A DNA stretch of 64,000 bases. It comes from JACVRW01 sp963803245 (GTDB taxonomy: Bacteria; Actinomycetota; Thermoleophilia; Solirubrobacterales; Thermoleophilaceae). The notes beneath the pieces are model-generated. The model had not been told where the DNA came from and did no database searches. It saw nothing but the letters and a program-made list of their open reading frames with translations. Numbering within the stretch: the first letter of the stretch is position 1; every line of letters starts with the position of its first letter. A program made the translations under genes and the position numbers. Below are positions 50,867-59,936 of this stretch, piece after piece. The stretch is from assembly GCA_963803245.1 (NCBI GenBank), contig CAWDLI010000001.1:186001-250000 (forward strand). The letters run 5' to 3'.

Positions 50867-52996
50867 CTAGTGGACCGGCGAGCGCCGCTGCTCGTGAAGG
50901 AGCGCGTGGAGCGCGGTCAGCTCCAGCGGCCGGGCGAACAGGAAGCCCTGTCCGAGCGGGCATCCGAGCAGGCGAAGCGTGTCGCGCTGCTCGGGCAACT
51001 CGATCCCCTCGGCCACGAGCCGGAGGCCGAGGCTGTTGGCGAGCTCGATGATCCCCCGGACCATCGCCGGGTCGCCCTCGGGGTCGCCGAGCTCATGGAC
51101 GAACGAGCGAGCGATCTTGAGGCCGTGAACGGGCAGGCGGCGCAGGTGGCTCAGTGAGGAGAAGCCCTCCCCGAAGTCGTCGAGCGTGAGGCGCACCCCG
51201 GTCCCCGTGATCCGGTCGAGCTTGGCGATCGCGAGCTCGGCGTTCTGCATGACCGACGACTCGGTCACCTCGAGCACGAGGCCGTCCGGCTCCAGTCCGG
51301 TCTCCCTGAGGGTGTCGCTCACCATCCGCTCGAAGTTCGGATCGTTGAGCTGCCGGGCGGACACGTTCACGCCCACCCGCACGTCGGGCGCGCCGTCCCT
51401 CCGCCAGGCGCGCGCCTGTGTGCAGGCCTCTTCGAGGATCCAGGCCCCGAGCGGCTTGATCATCCCCGTCTCCTCGGCGAGCGGGATGAACTCGAGGGGC
51501 GGCACCAGGCCATGCCCCGGCCTCTGCCATCGAAGCAGCGCCTCGGCGGCCGTGACCTCGCCGGTCTCGAGGCTCACGATCGGCTGGTAGTGGGCCACCA
51601 GCTGGTCGCGCTCCACCGCCTTGCGCAGGTCGTTGAGGATCGCGAGCCGCCCGACGGCGCGTTCCATGCCCGGATCGAAGAACTCGGAGCCGTTCTTGCC
51701 GTGCTCCTTCACGCGGTGCATGGCAAGGTCCGCGCGGCGCAGGAGCTCGTCCGCGTCGGCCGCGTCGCGCGACAGCGCGATTCCGATGCTCGCCGTGACC
51801 ACGAGGTCGGAGCCGCCCGCGTGGAACGGGGCGTCGAATGCGCCGCGGAGGCGCTCCGCGGCGCCGAGTGCGTCATCGAGCCCGCGCACGCTCTCCAGCA
51901 GGACGGCGAACTCGTCGCCCGCCAGCCGGGCCACCGTGTCGGACGGGCGCACCGCCGCGGTCATGCGCGCGGCCGCCTCCTTGATCAGCTCGTCGCCGGC
52001 CGAGTGCCCGAGCCCGTCGTTCACCAGCGCGAAGTCATCCAGGTCGAGCACCAGCACGGCGATGCGCTCATCCGTGCCCGAGCTGCGATCCAGCGCATGT
52101 CCGATCCGGTCTTCGAGCAGCGAGCGGTTCGGTATCCCGGTGAGCGGATCCAGGAACGCCTGGCGCTCGAGCTGGTCATGGTGCTCCTGGAGCGTGCCCG
52201 CCATGCGGTTGAAGGTGTTCGCCATCTCATGCAGCTCGGCCGACGAGCTGATCGCCACACGGTGGCCGAGATGCCCGCTGCCGAAGGCCCGCGCGGCGCG
52301 GGTGAGCCGGTGGATCGGCCGCAACATCGCTCCGGTCAGGCGACGCAGCAGGAAGGCTGCGATCGCGACCGAGGCGAGCAGCGCAAGGAGTGCCACGAGG
52401 CCCTGGGTGCGTTGGAGGTCGCGAGTGTCCGTCAGATCCGCCTCGATCTCCTTCTGCGAGGAGTGCACCAGACGCTCCACGCCGCCGATCGCCCGGTTCA
52501 TGCGGTCTTCGAACACGTCCTCGGGGTCCTCGGCGTTGTCCGTCGGCGAGCTGTCCGCCGGCCGGTTTGCCCGGAGCTGGCGCACGGCCGCCTGCCACGC
52601 GGCGGTCACCGCGCCGAGCCGCTCACGCTCGCCCTCCTCGTCGTACGAGGTCTCGTCGAGACTGATGTTCACCTGCCGCGCCGCCTGCCGGAAGTCCGCC
52701 AGGTCGTCGCGCTCGCCCTCCTCCATGTAGGTGCTCCCCGCGACCCTGGCTTCCTCCAGGGCCTGGAAAAGGGACACGGTCGCGTCGGCTTCGACCACGA
52801 CCTCCTCGGCCAGCCGGTTCGAGGTCGCGGCCGAGTGGAGCAGTATCAGCCCGCTCGCGAGCGCGCCCACGAGGACCGGGGCGAGCACCGCCACGGCCAA
52901 CACGAGCAGGCGCCGGCGCAGAGATGCCGGCCGGCGCGTCATGGGCGCGGCCTCGGAGCCGTCGTCGACCGCGGGCGTTTCGGGTTCGGCTCGCAT
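50867..52996 (-). CDS. GGDEF-EAL cyclic di-GMP protein with membrane sensor
   Basis: The 709-residue protein has two membrane helices (about 28-52 and 193-214) around an extracytoplasmic helical sensor, a HAMP segment, a GGDEF domain with AGDEF near residue 358, and an EAL domain (EALLRW near 483). EAL catalytic positions NVSARQL, EVTES and DDFG are kept, but the LKID motif reads LKIA. The AGDEF motif can still be active. It probably makes or breaks cyclic di-GMP in response to an outside signal. Confidence 0.93.
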   Translation of the reverse strand: MRAEPETPAVDDGSEAAPMTRRPASLRRRLLVLAVAVLAPVLVGALASGLILLHSAATSNRLAEEVVVEADATVSLFQALEEARVAGSTYMEEGERDDLADFRQAARQVNISLDETSYDEEGERERLGAVTAAWQAAVRQLRANRPADSSPTDNAEDPEDVFEDRMNRAIGGVERLVHSSQKEIEADLTDTRDLQRTQGLVALLALLASVAIAAFLLRRLTGAMLRPIHRLTRAARAFGSGHLGHRVAISSSAELHEMANTFNRMAGTLQEHHDQLERQAFLDPLTGIPNRSLLEDRIGHALDRSSGTDERIAVLVLDLDDFALVNDGLGHSAGDELIKEAAARMTAAVRPSDTVARLAGDEFAVLLESVRGLDDALGAAERLRGAFDAPFHAGGSDLVVTASIGIALSRDAADADELLRRADLAMHRVKEHGKNGSEFFDPGMERAVGRLAILNDLRKAVERDQLVAHYQPIVSLETGEVTAAEALLRWQRPGHGLVPPLEFIPLAEETGMIKPLGAWILEEACTQARAWRRDGAPDVRVGVNVSARQLNDPNFERMVSDTLRETGLEPDGLVLEVTESSVMQNAELAIAKLDRITGTGVRLTLDDFGEGFSSLSHLRRLPVHGLKIARSFVHELGDPEGDPAMVRGIIELANSLGLRLVAEGIELPEQRDTLRLLGCPLGQGFLFARPLELTALHALLHEQRRSPVH

Positions 52997-53051
52997 GTTT
53001 CCCCTGCTACAGGGCCTATCGACAGGCCAGAGGTGCGCCTTGACCGACCGG

Positions 53052-53057
53052 TAGCCT
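53052..53057 (+). promoter_or_regulatory. -10 element TAGCCT for the PLC-like gene
   Basis: Seven bases separate it from ATG 53065. It probably drives the cluster to 56786. Confidence 0.55.
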
Positions 53058-53064
53058 CGCCGCC

Positions 53065-55170
53065 ATGACCGGGCTGCCGGACCGACGGCGCCGACAGTTG
53101 GCGGTGGCCCTCGTGGTTCTCACGGCGCTGCTGCTCGCCGGTGCCGCCGTGTCGTGGTACCTGCGCTCGGCGATCGTCGACGAACGGGAGTTCAGCGCTC
53201 GCGCCACCGCCGCGCTCGACGATCCGGACCTGCGCATCGTCGTGGCCGACCGGGTGGTCGGCGCTCTCACGCGGACCGTCGCACCCGACGCTCTGGCAAT
53301 TCGGCCGATCGTGGTTCCGGTGGTTGCGTCGCTGGCCGACACAGCCAGGTTCCGGGCGCTGTTCGCGCGCGTGATCAGGGCCCGGCACCGTGCTCTGGTC
53401 TCCGGCGAGACGACGTTCAGCCTCGAGCTCCCGATCGGCCAGGGCCTCGTGTTCGACGCGCTCGACCGGGTCGTGCCGCGCGTCGCCGCCAGGATCCCGC
53501 GGGATCTCAACGTGCCCGTGGTGCGTCTTGATCCGCGCGACTTCGAGCTCGACGCGGCGCGCGTGATCGACGATGTGGCGAGGTGGCGCTGGCCGCTGCT
53601 GGTTGCCGCGCTGCTGGCCGCGTCGGGCTGCGCCGTCCTCGCGGGAGGCCTGCGGCGCGCGCTCGTCTACGTGGGGATCGCCGTCACAGGGGCCGGCCTG
53701 ATCGTCGCGGCGCTCGTCGCCGGCCTCGGCGAGTTCGTGGTGTCGCATGCCGCCCACGCGGCCGACCTCAGCGACGAGCGCGAGCGTGGAGCGGTGCGCG
53801 GCCTGTGGATGGGCCTCTTCTCCGACCTCCTCAGGGCCGGACTGGTGGCGGCGCTGGGGGGCGCCGTGGTCGCGGCGCTGGCCGCGCGCGGAGCGCCGGC
53901 CGTGGACCCGGCGGCGGGCTGGCGCTGGGCGCGGCGCACGGCGAGCTCGCCCGAGCCCGCCGCACGTTTCGGGCGTGCCGCTCTGCTGATCGTGGTCGGC
54001 GCCGCCCTAGTGGTCGAGCCCGCGCTGCTCGGCCGGGTCCTCGTGGTCGCCGGTGGCGTGCTGGTGGTGCTGGTCGGGATCTCGCAACTCGCCGGCGAGG
54101 GAACACCGGTGCCGGGCGCCGGCAAGCCCGGCGGCGCGTCGCCGGTGCTCCTGGCGGGCGTCATGGCCGGCGTGCTCGCGGTCACGGCGCTGGTGGTCGT
54201 GCTGCTGTTGCCCGGGCCGGGCGTCGCGACTGTCGAGAGCACCGGTCTGGCGGGCGCGTGCAACGGCTCGCGCGTCCTGTGCACGCGGCGGCTCGACCAG
54301 GTGGTGTTCCCGGCAACCCACAACTCGTACTCGGCCGCCGATGAGCCTGGCTGGTACTTCGCGAACCAGCGCCGCGGGATCGCCCGGCAGCTGCGCGACG
54401 GGATCCGCGCCTTCCTGATCGATATCCACTACGGCGCGCCGGACCCGGGGAGCGGGCGGATACGCACCGACCTGCAGGCGGAGGGCTCGTCGCAGAACAA
54501 GGTCGCGCGCGAGCTGAGTCCGAGAGCCCTCGCGACCGCGGAGCGCCTGGTGGGGCGTGCCGGCGTCGGCCAGGCAGAGGGCGAGCCGCGTCCGTATCTC
54601 TGCCACACGCTCTGCGAGCTCGGGGCCGAGCCGCTCGACGAGCAGCTCCGGCTGTTCGCCGACTTCCTCGACGCCAACCCGCGCGACGTGATCGTCCTCT
54701 TCGTCGAGCCGTACGTGCCTGTCAAGGAGATCGAGCAGGGCCTGCGGGCCACCGGCCTGCTCGACCAGGCGGCCACGATGCGGAGCGACCGCCCGCTCCC
54801 GACCCTCGGCAGGCTGATCCGGGGCCGAACCCGTCTCGTCGTCCTGGCTGAGCAGGACGGCGGCGCCCGTCCGTGGTACCTGCCGGGGTTCTCGTTCGCG
54901 CAGGACACGCCGCTCGGGGCGACGGCGGGGTCCGAGCTGCGCTGCGACCGCTTTCGCGGGGAGCCCGACAGCCCGCTGTTGCTCGTCAACCACTGGATCG
55001 ACTCCTTCCCGCCGTCACCCTCCCGGAACGAGCGCATCGGCGGCGCGTTCCTCGAGCGGCGGCTGGAGCGCTGTGAGCGGGAGCGCGGCCGGCCGCCGAA
55101 CCTGGTGGCCGTCGACTTCTACGAGAACAGCGACGTGGTCGAGATCGCGCGGGACATGAACGCGAGATGA
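53065..55170 (+). CDS. Membrane protein with C-terminal PLC-like phosphodiesterase domain
   Basis: The 701-residue protein has about seven hydrophobic helices in residues 12-392, including a periplasmic-size loop (about 35-170). A phospholipase C-type TIM barrel follows from residue about 415, starting VVFPATHNSYSAADE (catalytic His in the family), then FLIDIHYG, FVEPYV and LLLVNHW. Such domains cleave phosphodiesters of phosphoinositides or similar lipids. The combination with a long membrane part suggests action at the outer face. Next gene overlaps by ATGA. Confidence 0.8.
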   Translation: MTGLPDRRRRQLAVALVVLTALLLAGAAVSWYLRSAIVDEREFSARATAALDDPDLRIVVADRVVGALTRTVAPDALAIRPIVVPVVASLADTARFRALFARVIRARHRALVSGETTFSLELPIGQGLVFDALDRVVPRVAARIPRDLNVPVVRLDPRDFELDAARVIDDVARWRWPLLVAALLAASGCAVLAGGLRRALVYVGIAVTGAGLIVAALVAGLGEFVVSHAAHAADLSDERERGAVRGLWMGLFSDLLRAGLVAALGGAVVAALAARGAPAVDPAAGWRWARRTASSPEPAARFGRAALLIVVGAALVVEPALLGRVLVVAGGVLVVLVGISQLAGEGTPVPGAGKPGGASPVLLAGVMAGVLAVTALVVVLLLPGPGVATVESTGLAGACNGSRVLCTRRLDQVVFPATHNSYSAADEPGWYFANQRRGIARQLRDGIRAFLIDIHYGAPDPGSGRIRTDLQAEGSSQNKVARELSPRALATAERLVGRAGVGQAEGEPRPYLCHTLCELGAEPLDEQLRLFADFLDANPRDVIVLFVEPYVPVKEIEQGLRATGLLDQAATMRSDRPLPTLGRLIRGRTRLVVLAEQDGGARPWYLPGFSFAQDTPLGATAGSELRCDRFRGEPDSPLLLVNHWIDSFPPSPSRNERIGGAFLERRLERCERERGRPPNLVAVDFYENSDVVEIARDMNAR

Positions 55171-55904
55171 GCGGGACGCCCACCTACGAGCTGGCGCGCG
55201 TCGGCCTCAGCGACGGGTCGGAGACCACGGTCTACCTCGTGCGCCATCCGCTGGCCACCACCACCGTGCGGGTGGTCTGCTTCCCCGAGCCCCAGCGGCT
55301 GGACCACTGGTGCGCCGCGCATGGACACCCTGAGGCGATGGTCGCCGGCTTCTTCCTCCGGGATCCCTACCGGCCGCTCGGCGAGGTGCGCATCGGCGGC
55401 GAGGTGGTGGAGCACGAGCCGGCCGCGCCGCCGTGGGACTCTGAGCGTGGCTGCCTGAACGTGGACGGCCAGGTGCGGATCGCGCGCCGCGGGCAGCTCC
55501 CCGAGGACCCGGCCGGCGACCTCCTGCAGGCCGGGCCGCTGCTGGTCTCGGGCGGGCGCTCCCTGATCGACGGGAGCGACCCCGAGGGCTTCTCGGCGGG
55601 CTCGGGTCAATTCGACTCCGACATCACGGTCGGCCGTTACCCGCGCTGCGCGCTGGGGCTGAGCGACACTGAGCTGCAGGCGGTCTGCTGCGACGGCCGC
55701 CGCTCGGGAGTCGATGGGGGATTGAGCCTCGGCGAGCTTGCGCGGCTCCTGATCTCCTTCGGGGCGGAGGAGGCGATCAACCTCGACGGGGGCGGCTCCG
55801 CGACCCTCGTCCATCGCGGGCACCTGCTGAACCGGCCCTATTCGAATCAGGATCAGCCCGCTCCCGAGTCGCGAGCCGTGGTCACCGCGCTCGTGTTCGA
55901 CTGA
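55167..55904 (+). CDS. Phosphodiester glycosidase (NAGPA)-family protein
   Basis: The 245-residue protein has the family core CALGLS...VCCDGRRSGVDGGLSLGELARLLISFGAEEAINLDGGGSATLV (two halves), typical of NAGPA, which removes GlcNAc-phosphate diesters in eukaryotes; bacterial members act on cell-surface polymers. No signal peptide is visible, so action appears cytoplasmic unless the start is misplaced. ATG 55167 overlaps the PLC-like stop. Confidence 0.8.
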   Translation: MSGTPTYELARVGLSDGSETTVYLVRHPLATTTVRVVCFPEPQRLDHWCAAHGHPEAMVAGFFLRDPYRPLGEVRIGGEVVEHEPAAPPWDSERGCLNVDGQVRIARRGQLPEDPAGDLLQAGPLLVSGGRSLIDGSDPEGFSAGSGQFDSDITVGRYPRCALGLSDTELQAVCCDGRRSGVDGGLSLGELARLLISFGAEEAINLDGGGSATLVHRGHLLNRPYSNQDQPAPESRAVVTALVFD

Positions 55905-55910
55905 CGGGAG

Positions 55911-56786
55911 ATGCCAGAGCACGGTGTAGACGATGCGCAGGCCGCCCGCGAGCTGGAACGAATCCCGCTGGAGCTCCCAGCGGGCCTGGACGTGGCGTGG
56001 CTGGGCGTGTCGGGCTACCGGCTGACCTACCAGGGCGTGTCGATCTTCATCGACCCGTATGTCTCCCGGGTCCCTCTGCGGGCATTCGTGTTGCGCCGGC
56101 CGACTCTGCCCGACGCGACCATGCTCGAGCGCTACGCCGGTGCCCCGGGACCGGTGGCGGGCATCCTGGTCGGGCACACGCACTTCGACCACGCCGTCGA
56201 CGCTCCCGCACTGGCGCGTCGCCACGGAGCCAGGGCCTATGGCTCGGCCTCGCTGGCGCACCTCATGCGGCTGCACGGCGTGGGCGACCTGGCGGTCGAG
56301 GTGGTCGCGCATCAGCGCTATGAGCTCGGGCCGTTTGTCGTGCGGTTCGTCCCCAGCAGGCACTCCAAGCTGCTGTTCGGACGCAAGGTGCCCATGGACG
56401 GGGAGCTGACCTGCGAGCACCTCGATGGCCTCGCGCCCGGCAGGTACAAGTGCGGCTCGGTGTACGGGATTCGCATCGACGTGGCCGGCGCCTCGCTCTA
56501 CCACCAGGGCAGCGCCGACCTCAACGACAGCGAATTGCGGGATGGTCCCGTCGACGTGTTCCTGGCGGGCGTGGCCGGACGCGGCGTCACGCCGCACTAC
56601 TGGGAGCGGATCCTGCCCAAGCTCGATCCGCGCATCGTCGTGCCGACCCACTACGACAACTTCTTCTCTCCACTGGGACGGCCTCAGGACTTCATCAGGC
56701 GCGTTCGGCTCGCCGAGGTCCCGCGCGAGGTGCGGCAGGTCGCGCGAGACGCGCAGGTCGCGGCGATGCCTCGCGTCGACGCCTGA
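55911..56786 (+). CDS. MBL-fold metallohydrolase, UlaG-like
   Basis: The 291-residue protein has the motif HTHFDHAVD (residues 89-97), a PSRHSKL segment and a late PTHYDNF, so the two-metal MBL site is complete. Its layout resembles UlaG/NAPE-PLD-type enzymes that cleave phosphodiesters or lactones. It starts 6 bases after the NAGPA-family gene. Its stop codon and that of the opposite-strand DUF2254 gene form the palindrome GCCTGATCAGGC (56781-56792). Confidence 0.8.
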   Translation: MPEHGVDDAQAARELERIPLELPAGLDVAWLGVSGYRLTYQGVSIFIDPYVSRVPLRAFVLRRPTLPDATMLERYAGAPGPVAGILVGHTHFDHAVDAPALARRHGARAYGSASLAHLMRLHGVGDLAVEVVAHQRYELGPFVVRFVPSRHSKLLFGRKVPMDGELTCEHLDGLAPGRYKCGSVYGIRIDVAGASLYHQGSADLNDSELRDGPVDVFLAGVAGRGVTPHYWERILPKLDPRIVVPTHYDNFFSPLGRPQDFIRRVRLAEVPREVRQVARDAQVAAMPRVDA

Positions 56787-58118
56787 TCAGGCCGCGGTGC
56801 CGCCGATACCCAGGTGGTCGGGCACCATGGCGTGCGCCCGTTCGACGGGGTCGCGGTAGTCGGCCTCGATCGCCATGTCGAGTCGCCGGAGCTGGTCCTC
56901 CAGCGCGGGCCGGCGCAGCTCGGGGGCTTGCTCGATCAGGCCGAGGATGAGAGCACGCATGCGGCGTGCGATCTGCGGCGAGCTCGCGCCGTAGTGGCGG
57001 ATCTCCGTCAGCGCGAGGTCGAGCAGCTCGTCCCAGCCCGGGGTGGGGTACACGAGGCGCAGCCGGCCGTCCGTGTCCGAGATCCGTCCGCGCTCGAGCC
57101 GCCGGGAGGAGAGCTCGATGAGCATTCTGTCGAGCCCGTCCAGGACCTGGACAGCGGTCGTCGGATCGTTCACGGCGGGGGAGAGCGCGCGCAGGGCAAT
57201 GTCCACGATCGCGCGAATCGCGAAGGCCGGGTCCTGCGTGATCGTGCGCTCCTCCGCGACGATCGCCGCGCGTCTTAGCTCGCGCTCGTCGAGGTCGTCC
57301 ACCGGACCTCGGACGATGAACAGCGGGGCGCCCTGTGGGACGTACTCGCCGACGCCGATCGCCACCTCTACGACGGCTCCCCTTTCAGCGGCGGCTCGGA
57401 CGAGCCGCGCGCGATCGAGAGCCGAGAGGACGCCCGAGCCCCCGGCGTGGGAGACCACCGCTGTCACCGGAGCGTCGGCAATCGCATCGACCGTTGGCGC
57501 CTCGCCCAGCGGGAAGGGGTAGACCTGTCGAATCGCCCGGCTGGCCTGCCCGACCGTCTGCGCGATCACACGCCGCGGACGCAGTAGATCGAGCAGGCGG
57601 CTCACGAGCCCGAAGAACGCGAGCACCGCCGCGATCAGCAGGACGAGGTTCACGCCGATCGTCAGGCTCGGCACGACCTCCGAGCCATCGCGACCAATCG
57701 AGCGGAGCGACACCAGGGCGAAGATCGCGGGCGCTATGAAGATGCCCAGCGAATGCTTCACGACGGGATCGCGCGTGAAGCGCGAGACGAGCCTTGGCGT
57801 GTACTGGCTCGCGCCGAACTGGACCACGACGACGCCGATCGACACCACCAGCCCGGTGAAGGCGATCATGCCGCTGGCTTCCGCAGACAGGATCGTCCGC
57901 GCGCTGTCCGGGTCGAGCCCCAGCGAAAGGAGGTCCCGCTCGCCCTCGGCCCGTGGAACGAGCTCGCCGAGCGCGAGCGCGGCGGCGATGTAGAGGCTCG
58001 GTACGAGGACGAGGCTCCGCGAGAGCCACTCCCGCACCTTGAAGCGAAGCCCCCAGTTCCGGGAACGCTCGCGAGGCGACAGATCGTCGAGCCGCGGCGC
58101 CCGCGGCCTATCCGCCAC
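56787..58118 (-). CDS. DUF2254 membrane protein
   Basis: The 443-residue protein has four hydrophobic helices in the first 215 residues, a motif FGASQYTPRLVSRFTRD typical of DUF2254 and a soluble C-terminal part with RTITQDPAFAIRAIVDIALRALSPAVNDPTTA. Function is not known for the family. GTG 58118 is chosen; upstream the frame is not supported by membrane-protein-like sequence. Convergent with the MBL gene with no gap. Confidence 0.85.
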   Translation of the reverse strand: MADRPRAPRLDDLSPRERSRNWGLRFKVREWLSRSLVLVPSLYIAAALALGELVPRAEGERDLLSLGLDPDSARTILSAEASGMIAFTGLVVSIGVVVVQFGASQYTPRLVSRFTRDPVVKHSLGIFIAPAIFALVSLRSIGRDGSEVVPSLTIGVNLVLLIAAVLAFFGLVSRLLDLLRPRRVIAQTVGQASRAIRQVYPFPLGEAPTVDAIADAPVTAVVSHAGGSGVLSALDRARLVRAAAERGAVVEVAIGVGEYVPQGAPLFIVRGPVDDLDERELRRAAIVAEERTITQDPAFAIRAIVDIALRALSPAVNDPTTAVQVLDGLDRMLIELSSRRLERGRISDTDGRLRLVYPTPGWDELLDLALTEIRHYGASSPQIARRMRALILGLIEQAPELRRPALEDQLRRLDMAIEADYRDPVERAHAMVPDHLGIGGTAA

Positions 58119-58197
58119 ACCAGCCAGCTTGCCGCACGAGGCCAGCGTGACGCCTGGCCCGGACGGCGGGCGCGCAGGGGAGGGGCGACGTCCCGCG

Positions 58198-58203
58198 TAG
58201 GAT
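58198..58203 (+). promoter_or_regulatory. -10 element TAGGAT for a secreted hypothetical gene
   Basis: Six bases separate it from ATG 58210. Confidence 0.55.
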
Positions 58204-58209
58204 GGAGCG

Positions 58210-59139
58210 ATGCCGCGCCGCGCCATGGTCGCCTGCCTCGCGGCCATGCTGTGCACCGCCCTCGTCCCCGCGGCCGCTCCGGCCCGGACGCCGCTCAAGG
58301 TCGTCAGCGCGACGAAGCCGCCGGCGCAGGTCAAGGTCGGCGCCCGGGTGACGATCCGGGTCAAGATCCGCAACCAGAGCCGCCGCAAGGACTACGTCCA
58401 CGGGGAGCTCCACCTCCAGCCGGCGTCCCCGCTGCCGTTCTCGCAGAAGGCGAACCCGGCCTACGGGACCCGCTCAGCCGCCGCCGGCCATGGCCCGCGC
58501 AGCCTGCTGAAGCCGGGCCAGGCCGGGAAGGCCAAGCTGGTCTGGAAGGTGCCGCGAGTGCATCGCGGCTTCGAGGGCAAGCTGGTGGCCTGCGCCACGG
58601 GGCGCTACCCGGCCAAGGCCGGCCAGTGCCGTGCGATCGGGCGGATCCACGTGCGTGGCCCGCTGCTCTCAATGCGAGCCGGAGTGAGCGCCACGAGCTC
58701 CCTTCCCGGCATGGGGACGTCGATCGGGCTGGCGACGCAGGAGCTCGCGAGCGACGGGCGCGGTGTCTGGTGGGCCGGCCCGGAGCGCTGGACGGTGAAC
58801 GCGACGCTCGCGCCGGCGGCGCCGGGCGACTGTCCCGAGACGATCCTCGACACGCGCGTCATCGACGAGCCGCGGGGCACCGGGCTGACCGTGAGGGTGT
58901 GGGACTGGGGTGGCGCACTCACGATTTCCAACCTGAGGGCCGAGCTCGAGGTTCCGACCGTACGGGTGTCGACCCAGACCGGCGGCGAGTGCGCGTCCGA
59001 GGGCGACACGCCGATCCTGACCGACTTCGTCCACGACAAGTGGTTCCCGCTTCGGCCCAATGCCAGCGGGGTGGCGCGGTTCAGCTCGCTGGAGGAAGGC
59101 GACCCGCAGCTACGCGGGACGCTGACCGTCCAGCCCTGA
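58210..59139 (+). CDS. Secreted hypothetical protein
   Basis: The 309-residue protein has a signal peptide (hydrophobic residues 5-25, ending APARTP). The first domain (about 28-145) is like a CARDB-type beta-sandwich (VKVGARVTIRVKIRNQSRRKDYVHGELHL). A second domain carries two or three Cys residues (CPETI, GGECASE). It is not assigned to a family. No partner is near. Confidence 0.65.
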   Translation: MPRRAMVACLAAMLCTALVPAAAPARTPLKVVSATKPPAQVKVGARVTIRVKIRNQSRRKDYVHGELHLQPASPLPFSQKANPAYGTRSAAAGHGPRSLLKPGQAGKAKLVWKVPRVHRGFEGKLVACATGRYPAKAGQCRAIGRIHVRGPLLSMRAGVSATSSLPGMGTSIGLATQELASDGRGVWWAGPERWTVNATLAPAAPGDCPETILDTRVIDEPRGTGLTVRVWDWGGALTISNLRAELEVPTVRVSTQTGGECASEGDTPILTDFVHDKWFPLRPNASGVARFSSLEEGDPQLRGTLTVQP

Positions 59140-59155
59140 CCCGCGGACGTGGAGA

Positions 59156-59171
59156 CCCCGCCGGAGCGGGG
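59156..59171. terminator. Hairpin CCCCGC-CGGA-GCGGGG between convergent genes
   Basis: A perfect 6-bp stem with a CGGA loop, identical to the hairpin at 60402-60417. It lies in the 39-base gap between the secreted protein gene and the SnoaL-like gene. Confidence 0.55.
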
Positions 59172-59178
59172 GAATGGG

Positions 59179-59571
59179 CTACTCCGACAGCCCCACGGCT
59201 TCGAGGGCCTCGGCCTTCTCGGAATGGACGGCCGCTCGAACGATCTTCCCGTCGCGGATCGTCCACACCTGCCAGAAGTTCTGGTCGACGGTTACCCCGC
59301 TGCCCTTGCCACGTCCCCACTGATGAATGTGGGAGACGACCGAGTCCCCGGCATCGATCACCTCGGGAACCTCGTAGTCCCACTCATCGAAGGTGCCGAC
59401 CCAGCGCCGGAAGAACTCTCTAACGCCTTCAGGGCCGTGGTACGTCGGCGGATGGTCGGGCATTTCCACCTGCCAGATCACGTCGTCGTCGAGTATCTCC
59501 CAGAGAGCTGGCGGATTTCGCCGGGCCTCCCCGAGCGTGCGCTCGATCAACGCCACGTTCTCCTGCGACAT
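59179..59571 (-). CDS. SnoaL/NTF2-like protein, copy 1
   Basis: The 130-residue protein has the SnoaL-like pattern with MSQENVALIERTLGEA at the start, YHGPEGVREFFRRWVGTF and WTIRDGKIVRAAVHSEKAEALEAVGLSE at the end. Its ends match copy 2 at 59937-60347 very closely while the middle differs. Upstream GATACT (9 bases from ATG) is shared by both. Substrate unknown. Confidence 0.75.
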   Translation of the reverse strand: MSQENVALIERTLGEARRNPPALWEILDDDVIWQVEMPDHPPTYHGPEGVREFFRRWVGTFDEWDYEVPEVIDAGDSVVSHIHQWGRGKGSGVTVDQNFWQVWTIRDGKIVRAAVHSEKAEALEAVGLSE

Positions 59572-59607
59572 CGCCCACCGAGTATCCCCCGCCGGGGCGC
59601 GGGTGCG

Positions 59608-59889
59608 CTATCGCCTGAAGCTCTCGTGCAGCTCGAACACGTCGGGGTCGCCGGAGACCTCGATGCCGGCGTCGGTGAGCGCCGGGAACAGCTTCGCCGC
59701 GAAAGCCTCGAACTGCTCACGCGAGTCCCAGATCTCGCTGACGTTGAGGCTTCCGTCCTCGCCGAAGCAGACGTGATAGTCGAGGCCCTCAGGCGGCCAC
59801 GGCACGCCGGCCTCCTCGAACTGCTGGGTGGTCGCGTCGTACTTCTCCTTGGTCAGCCCCACCGGCTTGTGCCGGACCACGATCGCCAT
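59608..59889 (-). CDS. Small hypothetical protein, dimeric ferredoxin-like fold suspected
   Basis: The 93-residue protein (MAIVVRHKPVGLTKEKYDATTQQFEEAG..., SREQFEAFAAKLFPALTDAGI) has the length and pattern of small alpha/beta-barrel-like ligand-binding proteins, but I cannot name it. ATG 59889 has a GAAGGAG Shine-Dalgarno. It lies between the two SnoaL-like copies. Confidence 0.6.
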   Translation of the reverse strand: MAIVVRHKPVGLTKEKYDATTQQFEEAGVPWPPEGLDYHVCFGEDGSLNVSEIWDSREQFEAFAAKLFPALTDAGIEVSGDPDVFELHESFRR

Positions 59890-59936
59890 GCGAACTCCTT
59901 CACCTCGGGGAACCGGCCGACCCTACCCCAGATCGC

